Counted from the first letter of the stretch, positions 1 through 8,465 are shown. The stretch: 64,000 nt of DNA from PALSA-1006 sp037140475 (GCA_037140475.1 JBAXEJ010000006.1:1-64000); one strand, 5' to 3'. The notes: generated by a model from the sequence alone, not told the origin. Made by a program: numbers and translations.

Positions 1-1
1 C

Positions 2-49
2 AAAGAGGACATTTCTACTTTGCTGAAAGAGGACATTATCATTTTGCGC
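2..49. mobile_element. Probable insertion-sequence end (tandem 24-bp repeats)
   Basis: Two adjacent 24-base units (2-25 and 26-49) share the same first 12 bases, AAAGAGGACATT, and similar second halves ending TTTGC. Short repeated GGACATT-type units at the termini are typical, from memory, of IS21-family elements. The body of the element would lie to the left of the window, and no transposase is visible here. A coding remnant starts immediately after the repeats, which fits an insertion boundary near base 50. Confidence 0.4.
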
Positions 50-52
50 TAA

Positions 53-157
53 CACAACTCGCGCTACGCCTTTGAAACCCCACAAAAATCAGGCATCATT
101 GAGTTAGAAATCACTTCCACTACTACTCAGTCTGAACAAGTGATCGCAATTAAGTAG
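53..157 (+). pseudogene. 3' remnant of an interrupted gene
   Basis: An open frame runs from directly after the putative insertion-sequence end to a TAG stop at 155-157, giving about 34 codons with protein-like composition (it reads RYAFETPQKSGIIELEI and continues to ...VIAIK). It has no start codon or ribosome binding site of its own; a stop codon lies at 50-52 inside the repeat. The simplest reading is the C-terminal end of a gene whose front was cut off by the insertion. I do not recognise the family. Confidence 0.35.
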
Positions 158-268
158 CATACAAAAGCTGTTTTCCCTATAGCAATAAAATTGCAATAGC
201 ATGTTTTTATTGGGTTATTTATTTTCTCGTAACTAATTAACACTTAGAATAGCAATACTGATTAATCA

Positions 269-2245
269 ATGCATACCGCACTCCAACTTGTTTTAGTTTT
301 GCTTGCCGTCTCAGTTGGCGCGGTCGTGCTGTGTCGTATTCTGCATTTACCGGCCATGCTGGGCTACCTCATCGTGGGAATCGCAATTGGCCCGCATTCA
401 CTTGGATGGATACCGGACGCCCCTGAAACACGCCATCTGGCGGAATTCGGTGTGGTCTTCCTGATGTTCAGTATCGGTCTTGAATTCAGCCTCGCGCGCC
501 TACGCTCCATGCAGCGTATCGTTTTTGGTTTGGGCACCGCCCAAGTCGCACTCACCATGCTGCTGGTTATGGTCTCCTCTTTATTTTTTGATCTTGATTG
601 GCGCGAAGGACTGGCGCTTGGCGGAGTACTCGCGATGTCTTCGACGGCCATCGTCAGTAAAATGTTGGTTGAACGCGCCGAACTGAATACCTCGCACGGC
701 CACAAAATCATGGGCGTGCTGTTATTTCAAGACTTAGCTGTCGTTCCACTCATCATCATCATTCCCGCGATAGGCAGCAACCCAGCTGAGATGGGCGCAA
801 CCATCGCCTACGCTATGCTCAAGGCCATCATCTTGCTCAGTATCTTGCTAATTTTTGGGCAACGCTTGCTACGACCTTGGTTCGATTTGGTCGCGCAACA
901 AAAATCTTCCGAACTCTTCATGCTGAATGTGCTTTTGCTCACCTTGGGGCTAGCTTACCTCACCGAGTTTTCTGGGTTATCAATGGCGTTGGGTGCTTTC
1001 GTTGCGGGCATGCTGATTTCCGAAACCGACTATCGCTATCAGGTGGAGGAGGACATCAAGCCTTTCCGCGATGTCCTCCTTGGACTGTTCTTCGTCACGA
1101 TCGGGATGATGTTGAACATCAGCAACGTCATTCATGGTTTTGGCTGGATCGTGTTAATCCTGCTTATTCTGATTCCCTTTAAAGCCTTCGTGGTCGCACT
1201 CTTAGCCAATTGGTTTACCAAAAACTGGGGGGCCAGCATCCGCACTGGATTGGGTCTAGCGCAAGCTGGCGAATTTGGCTTCGTCTTACTGACGCTCTCG
1301 GGCGATGTGAATATTCTCCCCCCAGACATCATGCAAAACGTACTCGCCGCGATGCTCATCTCCATGCTGATTGCCCCCTTCCTCTTGCAGCACGCAGACT
1401 GGATTGTGCGACGCCTCTCCTCTGCCGAATGGATGAATCAAGCAATGCATATTCACCAAATCGCCGTGCAAAGCATGGGCTCAGATGGACATATTATTGT
1501 TTGCGGCTATGGCAGAAGCGGCAAAGCACTAGGAAACTTTCTCACCAATGAAGGTATCAAGTTTGTCGCGCTAGAGCTTGATCCTCGCTATGTAAGGGAT
1601 GCAGTAGCACTGGGTGAAAAAGTAGTTTATGGCGATGCAACAAAACGCGAAGTGCTTCAAGCAGCAGGCTTAATGCGCGCCAAAGCCTTAGTTGTCACTT
1701 ACGACGACACACCTTCCGCACTTAAAATTTTGCATCATATAAAAAGCACTCGCCCAGATTTACCTGTCGTTGTCCGTACAGCAGATGATTCTCATCTAGA
1801 AATATTAAAACGCGCAGGTGCTGCGGAAGTGGTAGCTGAAGTGCTGGAAGGTAGCGTTATGCTCGCCTCGCAAGCGTTATTGCACTCAGGGGTTCCTTTA
1901 AATCGAGTTATCCGACGCATCCAAGAAAATCGCGCTCGCCGCTACAGCGTATTCAGCGGCTTCTTTCGCGCCGACCCAGAGCCCATTGGCGAAGCAACTG
2001 ATCATCAACAACATCGCTTTAGTAGCGTATTGCTGCACAAAGGCAACTACGCCGTGGGCAGAACCTTACAAGAAATGAATCTCAGTGAATTTGGCGTCAC
2101 CGTTAATTCTGTGCGCCGCCACAATGTTGAAGGTAGTCAACCCACCGGCACGATGGTGCTCCATCCGGGCGACGTACTCATGTTACTCGGCAATTCAGTT
2201 TCATTAGCTGACGCTGAAAAACGCTTGCGCGGCGACGATCAATAA
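269..2245 (+). CDS. CPA2-family monovalent cation:proton antiporter (KefB/KefC/YbaL type)
   Basis: Inner-membrane potassium (or sodium)/proton antiporter of 658 residues. About the first 380 residues are a dozen hydrophobic segments of the Na/H-exchanger fold. A TrkA-N (RCK) domain starts near residue 408, with a Rossmann loop in HIIVCGYGRSGKALG, and a TrkA-C domain lies near residues 575-650. The RCK domains normally gate transport by nucleotide or ligand binding. It is followed after 5 bases by relA and is probably co-transcribed. Whether it is a glutathione-gated Kef system or a general antiporter cannot be told from the sequence; no ancillary kefF/kefG-like gene is adjacent. Confidence 0.85.
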   Translation: MHTALQLVLVLLAVSVGAVVLCRILHLPAMLGYLIVGIAIGPHSLGWIPDAPETRHLAEFGVVFLMFSIGLEFSLARLRSMQRIVFGLGTAQVALTMLLVMVSSLFFDLDWREGLALGGVLAMSSTAIVSKMLVERAELNTSHGHKIMGVLLFQDLAVVPLIIIIPAIGSNPAEMGATIAYAMLKAIILLSILLIFGQRLLRPWFDLVAQQKSSELFMLNVLLLTLGLAYLTEFSGLSMALGAFVAGMLISETDYRYQVEEDIKPFRDVLLGLFFVTIGMMLNISNVIHGFGWIVLILLILIPFKAFVVALLANWFTKNWGASIRTGLGLAQAGEFGFVLLTLSGDVNILPPDIMQNVLAAMLISMLIAPFLLQHADWIVRRLSSAEWMNQAMHIHQIAVQSMGSDGHIIVCGYGRSGKALGNFLTNEGIKFVALELDPRYVRDAVALGEKVVYGDATKREVLQAAGLMRAKALVVTYDDTPSALKILHHIKSTRPDLPVVVRTADDSHLEILKRAGAAEVVAEVLEGSVMLASQALLHSGVPLNRVIRRIQENRARRYSVFSGFFRADPEPIGEATDHQQHRFSSVLLHKGNYAVGRTLQEMNLSEFGVTVNSVRRHNVEGSQPTGTMVLHPGDVLMLLGNSVSLADAEKRLRGDDQ

Positions 2246-2250
2246 AAGCT

Positions 2251-4266
2251 GTGGCACACAACCTAATCTCTAGCTCGAATAAAAATGGCATCGATGCACT
2301 CACGCTGCTTGAGAGCCTGCCTAAACATTTTTCATCCCAAGAAGTCGGCTTAGTCGAACAGGCTTGCGCTTTAGCGGAGCCACTGTATGCCGAAAAAACA
2401 GAGCTAACCAATGCTCCGCTGTTACAACATGCCGTAGGTGCCGCCTTCATCCTAGCTAAGATGAATATGGACTGCGCTTCGATTGTTGCGGTCATCCTTC
2501 ATGCACTACCCGCCTACTTAAAAGATTGGCAAGCCAAAGTGCTAGCCGATTTCGGCAAGGATGCGTGCGACCTGATTGAGGGGATCTCGCGCATGGAGCA
2601 GATTCGGCAGTTCAGCGAGATGAGCAACCTGCATGCCTCCAGCGGAAAAAAGAGCGACCAGGCCCAACAAATCGAAACGCTACGCAAAATGTTGCTGGCG
2701 ATGGTGCAAGATATTCGCGTCGTATTGATCAAATTGGCGGAACGCACGCAAACCATGCGCAACCTCTCTAATGCCAGCGTCGATCAGCAAAAATTAATAG
2801 CTCGTGAAACACAGGGTATTTTTGCCCCCCTCGCAAACCGCCTCGGTGTGTGGCAAATCAAGTGGGAGTTAGAAGATTTATCATTGCGCTACCTAGAGCC
2901 AGATCGCTATAAACAAGTAGCCAAGCTATTAGATGAACGTCGCGCTGACCGTGAACAATACATTGCCGACGTGCTCGCACTATTAAAACAGGAGCTTCAA
3001 CAAGCCGGCGTCACTGCTGACGTTACCGGCCGTCCCAAACACATCTACAGCATTATCAATAAAATGAAGCGCAAAAATTTGGAGTTCAGCGAACTCTACG
3101 ATGTGCGCGCAGTGCGTATTCTTGTGCCTGATTTACGTGATTGCTACACCGCGTTGGGCCTAGTGCATAACCTATGGCAACCCATCCCCGGCGAATTTGA
3201 CGACTACATCGCACATCCCAAAAATAACGGCTACCGCTCTCTACACACTGCCGTCATCGGCCCTCGTGACTTAGCAATTGAAGTGCAAATACGTACCACT
3301 GAAATGCACCAACACTCCGAACTTGGTGTTGCCGCGCACTGGCGCTACAAAGAGGGCGGAAAATCAGATGTGAAGTTTGACGAAAAAATTTCGTGGTTAC
3401 GTCAGATATTGGAATGGAAAGAGGACGTCGCAGATAGCGGGGACATGTTGGAGCAATTCAAAAGCGAATTGTTTCAAGATCATGTTTACGTGCTCACCCC
3501 ACAAGGCAAAGTCATCGACCTACCCAAAGGTGCAACACCTGTCGATTTCTCCTACTCGCTGCATACCGACTTAGGCCATCGCACCCGCGGTGCTAAGGTA
3601 AACGGCAACATCGTGCCGCTCAGTTACAAATTGCAAAACGGACAACGCGTTGAAATCCTCACCTCAAAAATCGGCGCTCCTAGCCGAGACTGGCTCAGCC
3701 CGAATCTGGGCTATCTGCAAAGCAACCGCGCACGCGCCAAAGTACGGCAATGGTTCAAGATGCAAAATTTTGATGAGAACGTCGCACAAGGACGCGCGCA
3801 ACTAGACAAAGAATTACATCGCCTCGGCGTGATCTCACTCAACCAAGAAAAACTCGCACAACGTTTGCACTTCAACAAGCTAGAAGATTTTTTGGCAGCC
3901 ATCGGGCGTAACGAAATCACGCAATACCAGATAGCCACTGCGATTCAAGATGAGCTACCAAGCAAGCCTGAAGAAGTAAAACAGATTGTGCCGCGCACGA
4001 CCAGCACGCACAAAAACATCTCCGGTGTTTTAGTACAAGGCGTGGGTAATTTACTCACAAAAAATGCGCAATGTTGCCACCCCGAGCCACCTGATGAAAT
4101 CATCGGCTATGTCACTCGTGATCGCGGCATTACCCTACATCGCAAAGACTGCCGCGCCATACAGCACATCCCTGAAAATCGCCGCGACCGAGTGCTTGAT
4201 GCACAGTGGGGAAGTCAGGGCGATGCATTTGTATTGGCGAAGGTTCGCACGGCGAAGAAGTCCTAG
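2251..4266 (+). CDS. relA: RelA-type GTP pyrophosphokinase, ACT domain missing
   Basis: Synthesises (p)ppGpp from ATP and GTP/GDP in the stringent response. The start is GTG, 5 bases after the antiporter stop. The N-terminal HD domain is degenerate (VILHALPAYL where hydrolases have LHDVVED), as in monofunctional RelA. The synthetase core is intact (GRPKHIYSIINKM, GYRSLHTAVIGP, EVQIRTTEMH), followed by a TGS domain from about residue 410. A Cys-rich zinc-finger-like segment (NAQCCHPEPPDEIIGY) is present, but the protein ends at residue 671 just where the ACT/RRM domain should begin. RelA proteins are usually about 740 residues. No ACT-like sequence is visible in the other frames downstream. 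Ribosome-dependent regulation may be altered. Confidence 0.9.
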   Translation: MAHNLISSSNKNGIDALTLLESLPKHFSSQEVGLVEQACALAEPLYAEKTELTNAPLLQHAVGAAFILAKMNMDCASIVAVILHALPAYLKDWQAKVLADFGKDACDLIEGISRMEQIRQFSEMSNLHASSGKKSDQAQQIETLRKMLLAMVQDIRVVLIKLAERTQTMRNLSNASVDQQKLIARETQGIFAPLANRLGVWQIKWELEDLSLRYLEPDRYKQVAKLLDERRADREQYIADVLALLKQELQQAGVTADVTGRPKHIYSIINKMKRKNLEFSELYDVRAVRILVPDLRDCYTALGLVHNLWQPIPGEFDDYIAHPKNNGYRSLHTAVIGPRDLAIEVQIRTTEMHQHSELGVAAHWRYKEGGKSDVKFDEKISWLRQILEWKEDVADSGDMLEQFKSELFQDHVYVLTPQGKVIDLPKGATPVDFSYSLHTDLGHRTRGAKVNGNIVPLSYKLQNGQRVEILTSKIGAPSRDWLSPNLGYLQSNRARAKVRQWFKMQNFDENVAQGRAQLDKELHRLGVISLNQEKLAQRLHFNKLEDFLAAIGRNEITQYQIATAIQDELPSKPEEVKQIVPRTTSTHKNISGVLVQGVGNLLTKNAQCCHPEPPDEIIGYVTRDRGITLHRKDCRAIQHIPENRRDRVLDAQWGSQGDAFVLAKVRTAKKS

Positions 4267-4796
4267 CCGAATATCCGTTTGCTCACTACCTAAAAAATTG
4301 GCGAGAATTCATCGCACATTTGTCACATTTATGCCCAAGCTCCCACACATTCTGCCGTAAAGTGACACATCACTATCACCCCTAAAAAGCTAACACACTG
4401 ATATAAATGGAATTATTTATCAGGCATGCTATTTGCTGAAATACAGCTACAGTTCGGTTTCAGCATTTAGCCCATAAACCTATTTCATCTATACGCTAAA
4501 GAAAATCCATTTTTTCGATTTTCTTTAGTGGCACTCTATTCCCCGCAACAAACCTCCTATCATGATTTTTCTACCGCTTATCTCCCTAGCTTTAAAGCAG
4601 ACAAGCAACCTTCAGACGACGAAACATTTTTTGCTAGTGTCATCTCACTTCCGGAGTTAATACATACGCACAAATGAGACTAATGCGATTCATTCAGTAA
4701 TTTTTATACCCACAAGCAGTGAGAGCAATACGTGCCGCGATCTGGGATGCAATCTTAACGCATGCTCATTCGCACATTTTCGCAGAGGGGTGGTAC
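4267..4796. other. Gene-poor 530-bp gap after relA
   Basis: No convincing coding sequence is seen. The stretch is A+T-rich and contains a perfect inverted repeat with 12-base arms (CTAAAGAAAATC at 4496-4507 and its complement at 4517-4528, 9-base loop). The hairpin is not followed by a run of T on either side, so it does not look like a standard terminator. The gap could hold debris from whatever event removed the end of relA. Confidence 0.5.
4496..4528. repeat. Perfect 12-bp inverted repeat
   Basis: Arms CTAAAGAAAATC (4496-4507) and GATTTTCTTTAG (4517-4528) are exact complements around a 9-base loop. It could be a transcript-end hairpin for the relA operon or a protein binding site. No U-run follows on the plus strand. 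Confidence 0.5.
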
Positions 4797-5003
4797 ATGG
4801 GAAAATCGGAAATAGTCGAACAAAACTGGGATCAACTTTATACGCAGTTCAAAACTCCGACAGGCGATCCTGTTGTATGCATGGTGCATAAAAAAACAAA
4901 AAAATGCGTGTACTTCGACGTAAAGCTAAACCGCTTACTCTCTAAACAAGAGGCGCTAATTTCAACGGTGGATATAACAGGAAAGTATTTGGCCTGTGGC
5001 TAA
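4797..5003 (+). CDS. Small hypothetical protein
   Basis: A 68-residue soluble protein with no signal peptide or membrane segment. I chose ATG 4797 because GAGGGG lies about 6 bases upstream; an in-frame GTG at 4719 would extend it but has no ribosome binding site. The sequence is Lys-rich, with VVCMVHKKTKKCVYFDVKLNR in the middle, followed by an Asp/Gly-containing tail. I do not recognise a family. It is convergent with corC and stands alone, so no function is inferred. Confidence 0.5.
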   Translation: MGKSEIVEQNWDQLYTQFKTPTGDPVVCMVHKKTKKCVYFDVKLNRLLSKQEALISTVDITGKYLACG

Positions 5004-5028
5004 CACCCCAAACCCTCTGAGACAAGGG

Positions 5029-5880
5029 CTATTTTGGATCCGCCGAGGGTGTTAAATTTCTCTCCACCAGCAATGAATGTAACCTACGACTATCAGCCCG
5101 CAACACGGTGAACTGCCACTCGCCCAACGCAATAATTTCACCCCGCTTAGGGAGTTGACCCGCCGCCTTCAGCACCAAGCCACCGACAGTATCACAATTC
5201 TCATCACTAAATTCAGTGCCAAGTTGCTCATTAAAGTCGGCAATTTCAGTTTCGGCTTTTACGCGCCAATGTGCATCGTCTTGGCGAATGATGTTGTCTT
5301 CGTCTTCATCAAAATCGTATTCGTCGGCGATGTCACCAACGATTTGCTCTAGCACGTCTTCGATGGTCACCATGCCACTCACGCCACCGTATTCATCAAC
5401 GACCAAGGCAATATGATTGCGATTGCTGCGAAAGTCTCGCAACAAAATATTGAGGCGTTTGGATTCGGGCACGAATACGGCTGGACGCAACATATCGCGC
5501 ACGTCGAACTCTTCGCCCGCGTAATAACGTAACAAATCTTTTGCCAACAAAATTCCGATGATGTTGTCTTTGTCGCCATCGGTGACAGGGAAGCGCGAGT
5601 GCGCCGTTTCGATGACGTAGGGAATAAACTTTTCAGGAGGCTGGCTTATGTCAATCACATCCATCTGCGCTCGGGGAATCATAATTTCGCGAACTTGCCG
5701 CTCAGAAACTTGGATAACGCCCTCCATCATGGAGAGTGCGTCAGCATCCAACAGGTTGCGCTCGTAAGCGCTGTGCAGCAGTGCGATTAGTTGTTCTCGA
5801 TCTTCCGGCTCACGCAATAACAACGTGGAGAGCCGCTCTAACAGGGTGGGCTTGTTACTACTACTTTCTGAACCGTCCAT
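5029..5880 (-). CDS. corC: CorC/HlyC-family CBS-domain protein (YbeX)
   Basis: A 283-residue cytosolic protein with two CBS domains (about residues 65-185, including MIPRAQMDVIDI and VVDEYGGVSGMVTIEDVLEQIVGDI) and a C-terminal CorC_HlyC domain (about 200-275). No DUF21 membrane domain is present, so it is the soluble YbeX form. This family is linked to Mg2+/Co2+ tolerance and, in enterobacteria, to ribosome maturation alongside YbeY. It lies 9 bases downstream of ybeY in the miaB-ybeY-corC operon. The usual next gene, lnt, is not here but at 19310. Confidence 0.88.
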   Translation of the reverse strand: MDGSESSSNKPTLLERLSTLLLREPEDREQLIALLHSAYERNLLDADALSMMEGVIQVSERQVREIMIPRAQMDVIDISQPPEKFIPYVIETAHSRFPVTDGDKDNIIGILLAKDLLRYYAGEEFDVRDMLRPAVFVPESKRLNILLRDFRSNRNHIALVVDEYGGVSGMVTIEDVLEQIVGDIADEYDFDEDEDNIIRQDDAHWRVKAETEIADFNEQLGTEFSDENCDTVGGLVLKAAGQLPKRGEIIALGEWQFTVLRADSRRLHSLLVERNLTPSADPK

Positions 5881-5889
5881 ACACCAATT

Positions 5890-6336
5890 TCAACGAATGA
5901 GATAAGGTGCAGGATACCTTAATTTGAGCATCAACGCAGTCTCGCGCGCCTCCATTACCTCTGCGTCCCGCTTTTTTTCGTGATCGTATCCCTGCAAGTG
6001 CAATGCTGCATGTAAAGTGAGATGAGCATAATGTGCGATGAGTTCTTTACCCTGCTCTTTTGCTTCACGCGCCACCACGGGGGCACAAATCACCACATCG
6101 GCATACAACGGCGTTTCGTCGTCATACACAAAAGTCAGCACATTAGTCGCGTAATCTTTATCCCGATAACTCGCATTTAGCGCGCGTCCTTCAAGTTCAT
6201 CAACAATGCGCAAGGCAATTTGCACATCTTGCTCCAACGCCACTTTTACCCAACGACGGAACTGTTGGCGCGTCGGGATATTTTTTGCATTGCTACCGTA
6301 TTGCACTGCGAGTGAGAGCTTATGTTCTGTCGTCAT
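5890..6336 (-). CDS. ybeY: Endoribonuclease YbeY
   Basis: Zinc-dependent RNase for 16S rRNA 3'-end maturation and 70S quality control, 148 residues. The metal-binding signature is clear: H-A-A-L-H-L-Q-G-Y-D-H near residues 108-118. The ATG overlaps the miaB stop by four bases (ATGA), implying translational coupling. In most betaproteobacteria a phoH (ybeZ) gene lies between miaB and ybeY; here it is absent. Confidence 0.92.
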   Translation of the reverse strand: MTTEHKLSLAVQYGSNAKNIPTRQQFRRWVKVALEQDVQIALRIVDELEGRALNASYRDKDYATNVLTFVYDDETPLYADVVICAPVVAREAKEQGKELIAHYAHLTLHAALHLQGYDHEKKRDAEVMEARETALMLKLRYPAPYLIR

Positions 6337-7664
6337 ATTGCCCTCAACAATTCGCCGCGCAAGGTGTGCATCGATACCGACGTGATGGACACCTCAACAA
6401 AGTGTCCGACAAGATCTGCTGAACCCACAAAATTCACCACACGATTATTATCGGTGCGACCTGCCATTTCTTTCTCGTCTTTTTTCGAAATATTTTCAAC
6501 AACAACGCGCTGTACGGTGCCCACCATTTTTTCGCTGTAGGCGTTTTCCAATTCGTCGATTCGCGTTTTTAATCGTTTCAATCGCGCCATCTTTTCTTCA
6601 TATGAAATCTCATCAGGCATTTCTGCTGCAGGTGTTCCAGGTCTTGGGCTATACAGAAAACTAAAACTCATATCAAATTGCACGTCTTCAATCAGCTTCA
6701 TTGTAGCTTCAAAATCAGCCTCTGTTTCACCAGGGAAGCCCACGATAAAATCTGAGGTGATGGAAATATCGGGACGCATCGCACGCACTTTACGGATGAT
6801 CGATTTATATTCTAGCGCCGTGTAACCTCGTTGCATTAAAGCCAGCACACGGTCAGAGCCAGATTGCACAGGTAGGTGTAAGTGATTGGCGAGCTTCGGG
6901 GTATCACCAAATAATTCAATCAAACGCGGCGACATTTCTCTTGGGTGCGATGTCATGTAACGTACTCGCTGCACCCCCTCTTGCGCAGCGATCGTACGAA
7001 TGAGATAAGCTAAATCGACTGTTTCGCCATCTTCATGCTCGCCAGCATAAGCATTGACGTTTTGCCCCAGCAGGGTAATTTCACCTACACCCTGCGCGGT
7101 TAAACCGCGAATATCTCGCATCACATCCAACACAGGGCGTGAAATCTCATCGCCCCGCGTATAAGGCACGACGCAAAATGTACAAAATTTACTACACCCT
7201 TCCATGATGGAAACAAAAGCCGAGCCACTAGTAATTTGCGGAGTCGGCAAGCTGTCGAATTTTTCAATCTCAGGAAAACTAATATCCATCTGAATGCGCC
7301 CGCTCGCACGGCTTGCTGCGATTAGTTCAGGCAAGCGATGCAAGGTTTGCGGGCCAAAGATGACGTCGACATAAGGTGCGCGCTGGTGAATAACCATGCC
7401 CTCTTGGCTAGCGACACACCCACCCACGGCAATAATCAAATTAGGATTTTTCAGCTTGAGAGGCCGTACTCGCCCCAAGTCAGAAAACACTTTCTCTTCC
7501 GCTTTTTCTCTAATAGAGCAAGTGTTAAAAACGATAATGTCCGCTTGCTCAGCTTTGTCCGTTAAAACGATCCCTTCGCTAACACGTAGGACATCAGCGA
7601 TCTTGTCAGAATCATACGAATTCATCTGACAACCGAATGTTTTAATAAATAATTTTTTAGTCAC
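6333..7664 (-). CDS. miaB: tRNA-2-methylthio-N6-dimethylallyladenosine synthase
   Basis: Radical-SAM methylthiotransferase that converts i6A37 to ms2i6A37 in tRNA, 443 residues from the GTG at 7664. An upstream in-frame ATG at 7697 would add 11 residues unlike the family, whose members begin K-L-x-I-K-T-F-G-C-Q-M-N as here after VTK. The UPF0004 domain (cluster Cys in TFGCQMN, NTCSIRE, VGGCVA) is followed by the radical-SAM triad CSKFCTFC near residues 145-155 and a C-terminal TRAM domain. It is the first gene of a coupled operon with ybeY and corC. Confidence 0.93.
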   Translation of the reverse strand: MTKKLFIKTFGCQMNSYDSDKIADVLRVSEGIVLTDKAEQADIIVFNTCSIREKAEEKVFSDLGRVRPLKLKNPNLIIAVGGCVASQEGMVIHQRAPYVDVIFGPQTLHRLPELIAASRASGRIQMDISFPEIEKFDSLPTPQITSGSAFVSIMEGCSKFCTFCVVPYTRGDEISRPVLDVMRDIRGLTAQGVGEITLLGQNVNAYAGEHEDGETVDLAYLIRTIAAQEGVQRVRYMTSHPREMSPRLIELFGDTPKLANHLHLPVQSGSDRVLALMQRGYTALEYKSIIRKVRAMRPDISITSDFIVGFPGETEADFEATMKLIEDVQFDMSFSFLYSPRPGTPAAEMPDEISYEEKMARLKRLKTRIDELENAYSEKMVGTVQRVVVENISKKDEKEMAGRTDNNRVVNFVGSADLVGHFVEVSITSVSMHTLRGELLRAI

Positions 7665-7736
7665 GCGATACCTAAGGCCGCCGCAAAACCACGGCAATAA
7701 ATTTATTGGGGAAAGGTCACTACGAGGAGCAACAGC

Positions 7737-7775
7737 ATGGGTTCTTGCAATAACCCACTAATTAACTTGGTGTAA
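7737..7775 (+). CDS. Possible 12-codon leader peptide
   Basis: ATG at 7737 follows GAGGAG with 7-base spacing and opens a 12-codon frame ending in TAA at 7773. Its start overlaps a small hairpin, GGGTT (7739-7743) with AACCC (7752-7756). It lies about 90 bases before the 31-residue membrane protein. It may be chance; the only evidence is the ribosome binding site and position. Confidence 0.2.
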   Translation: MGSCNNPLINLV

Positions 7776-7867
7776 TTCTATATAAAAAGGGCTAGGCCCG
7801 CAAAAAATTATGCTACGATTGCGCCTGAAGTTAGAAGTCATCTTTATATTTCTGTGGAGGAGATAAC

Positions 7868-7963
7868 ATGAGCATTATCGCAACTTTTTGTGCTGTTACG
7901 ACTGTTTTGATGGCAGTTGCTTTTGCACTGTTTATGGTTAAAGAGCTATTCAAAAGCAACTAA
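7868..7963 (+). CDS. 31-residue single-span membrane protein
   Basis: The ATG at 7868 is preceded by a strong GGAGGAG ribosome binding site. The product is 31 residues: a short polar start, a hydrophobic helix (about residues 3-24) and a basic tail VKELFKSN, predicted to place the C-terminus in the cytoplasm. A strong intrinsic terminator follows 20 bases after the stop. A good ribosome binding site, one clean transmembrane helix and a dedicated terminator make it a credible small-protein gene. I do not recognise the family. Confidence 0.65.
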   Translation: MSIIATFCAVTTVLMAVAFALFMVKELFKSN

Positions 7964-7982
7964 GTTTTTGACCTAATAAAAA

Positions 7983-8013
7983 AACGCCAGCTATACCTAG
8001 CTGGCGTTTTTTT
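7983..8013. terminator. Bidirectional intrinsic terminator
   Basis: A stem ACGCCAGCTA / TAGCTGGCGT with a 4-base loop is flanked by a run of A on the left and a run of T on the right. It ends the 31-residue protein gene on the plus strand and the lipoprotein gene on the minus strand. Confidence 0.9.
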
Positions 8014-8042
8014 ATTTTTACTATTTCTAGCGACTACGTTTT

Positions 8043-8330
8043 TTATTCCTCATCGTCGTACTCGTCATAATCTTCGTCAAAGCCTTCGTCGTACTCAGTA
8101 TTGTCTTCCGCCACATACTCCTGAATACGTGGCCTGGCTCGCTGAGCAAGTACACTCGGGCTTATCGCAGCAACTTGAAGCAAGTCATTACTTTGAGTCA
8201 ATCCATAAAGATATTTAGTGCTCGACAAATCGATGGGTAACGGCTCTTGATGGGCATAATTCGCGCCCATGCGAGTAGAGCACCCGCTTAGGCCAACGAC
8301 AATCACCCCAATCAAAAACAGTTTTGACAT
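8043..8330 (-). CDS. Small lipoprotein with acidic tail
   Basis: A 95-residue protein from the ATG at 8330, which has GGAGG 5 bases upstream. An in-frame ATG four codons earlier lacks this spacing. It has a type II signal peptide with lipobox L-S-G-C near residues 14-17, so it should be lipidated. The last 25 residues are almost all Asp, Glu and Tyr (EYDEGFDEDYDEYDDEE), suggesting cation binding or an unstructured acidic tail. I do not recognise the family. It is monocistronic. Confidence 0.7.
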   Translation of the reverse strand: MSKLFLIGVIVVGLSGCSTRMGANYAHQEPLPIDLSSTKYLYGLTQSNDLLQVAAISPSVLAQRARPRIQEYVAEDNTEYDEGFDEDYDEYDDEE

Positions 8331-8465
8331 ACTAACCTCCAATTCACCGACTGATCAAACCAGCCTCCCTGTGTCTTGCAGATCTTATCGGCACAATCCG
8401 AGCCAAGTTTAGAGCCATCCCAAAAAAAATATTAATTTATCAATTAATACAGTGGGTTGTGAAAT

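Noticed and set aside
4060..4360. Possible frameshifted RelA ACT domain
   Set aside because: I read the two other forward frames past 4250; neither has the hydrophobic pattern or the L-x-D-V / I-N-V motifs of ACT, so I treat the loss as real rather than as a single frameshift.
4562..4660. Short ORF (about 32 codons) in the gap after relA
   Set aside because: No ribosome binding site, and composition typical of random A+T-rich DNA.
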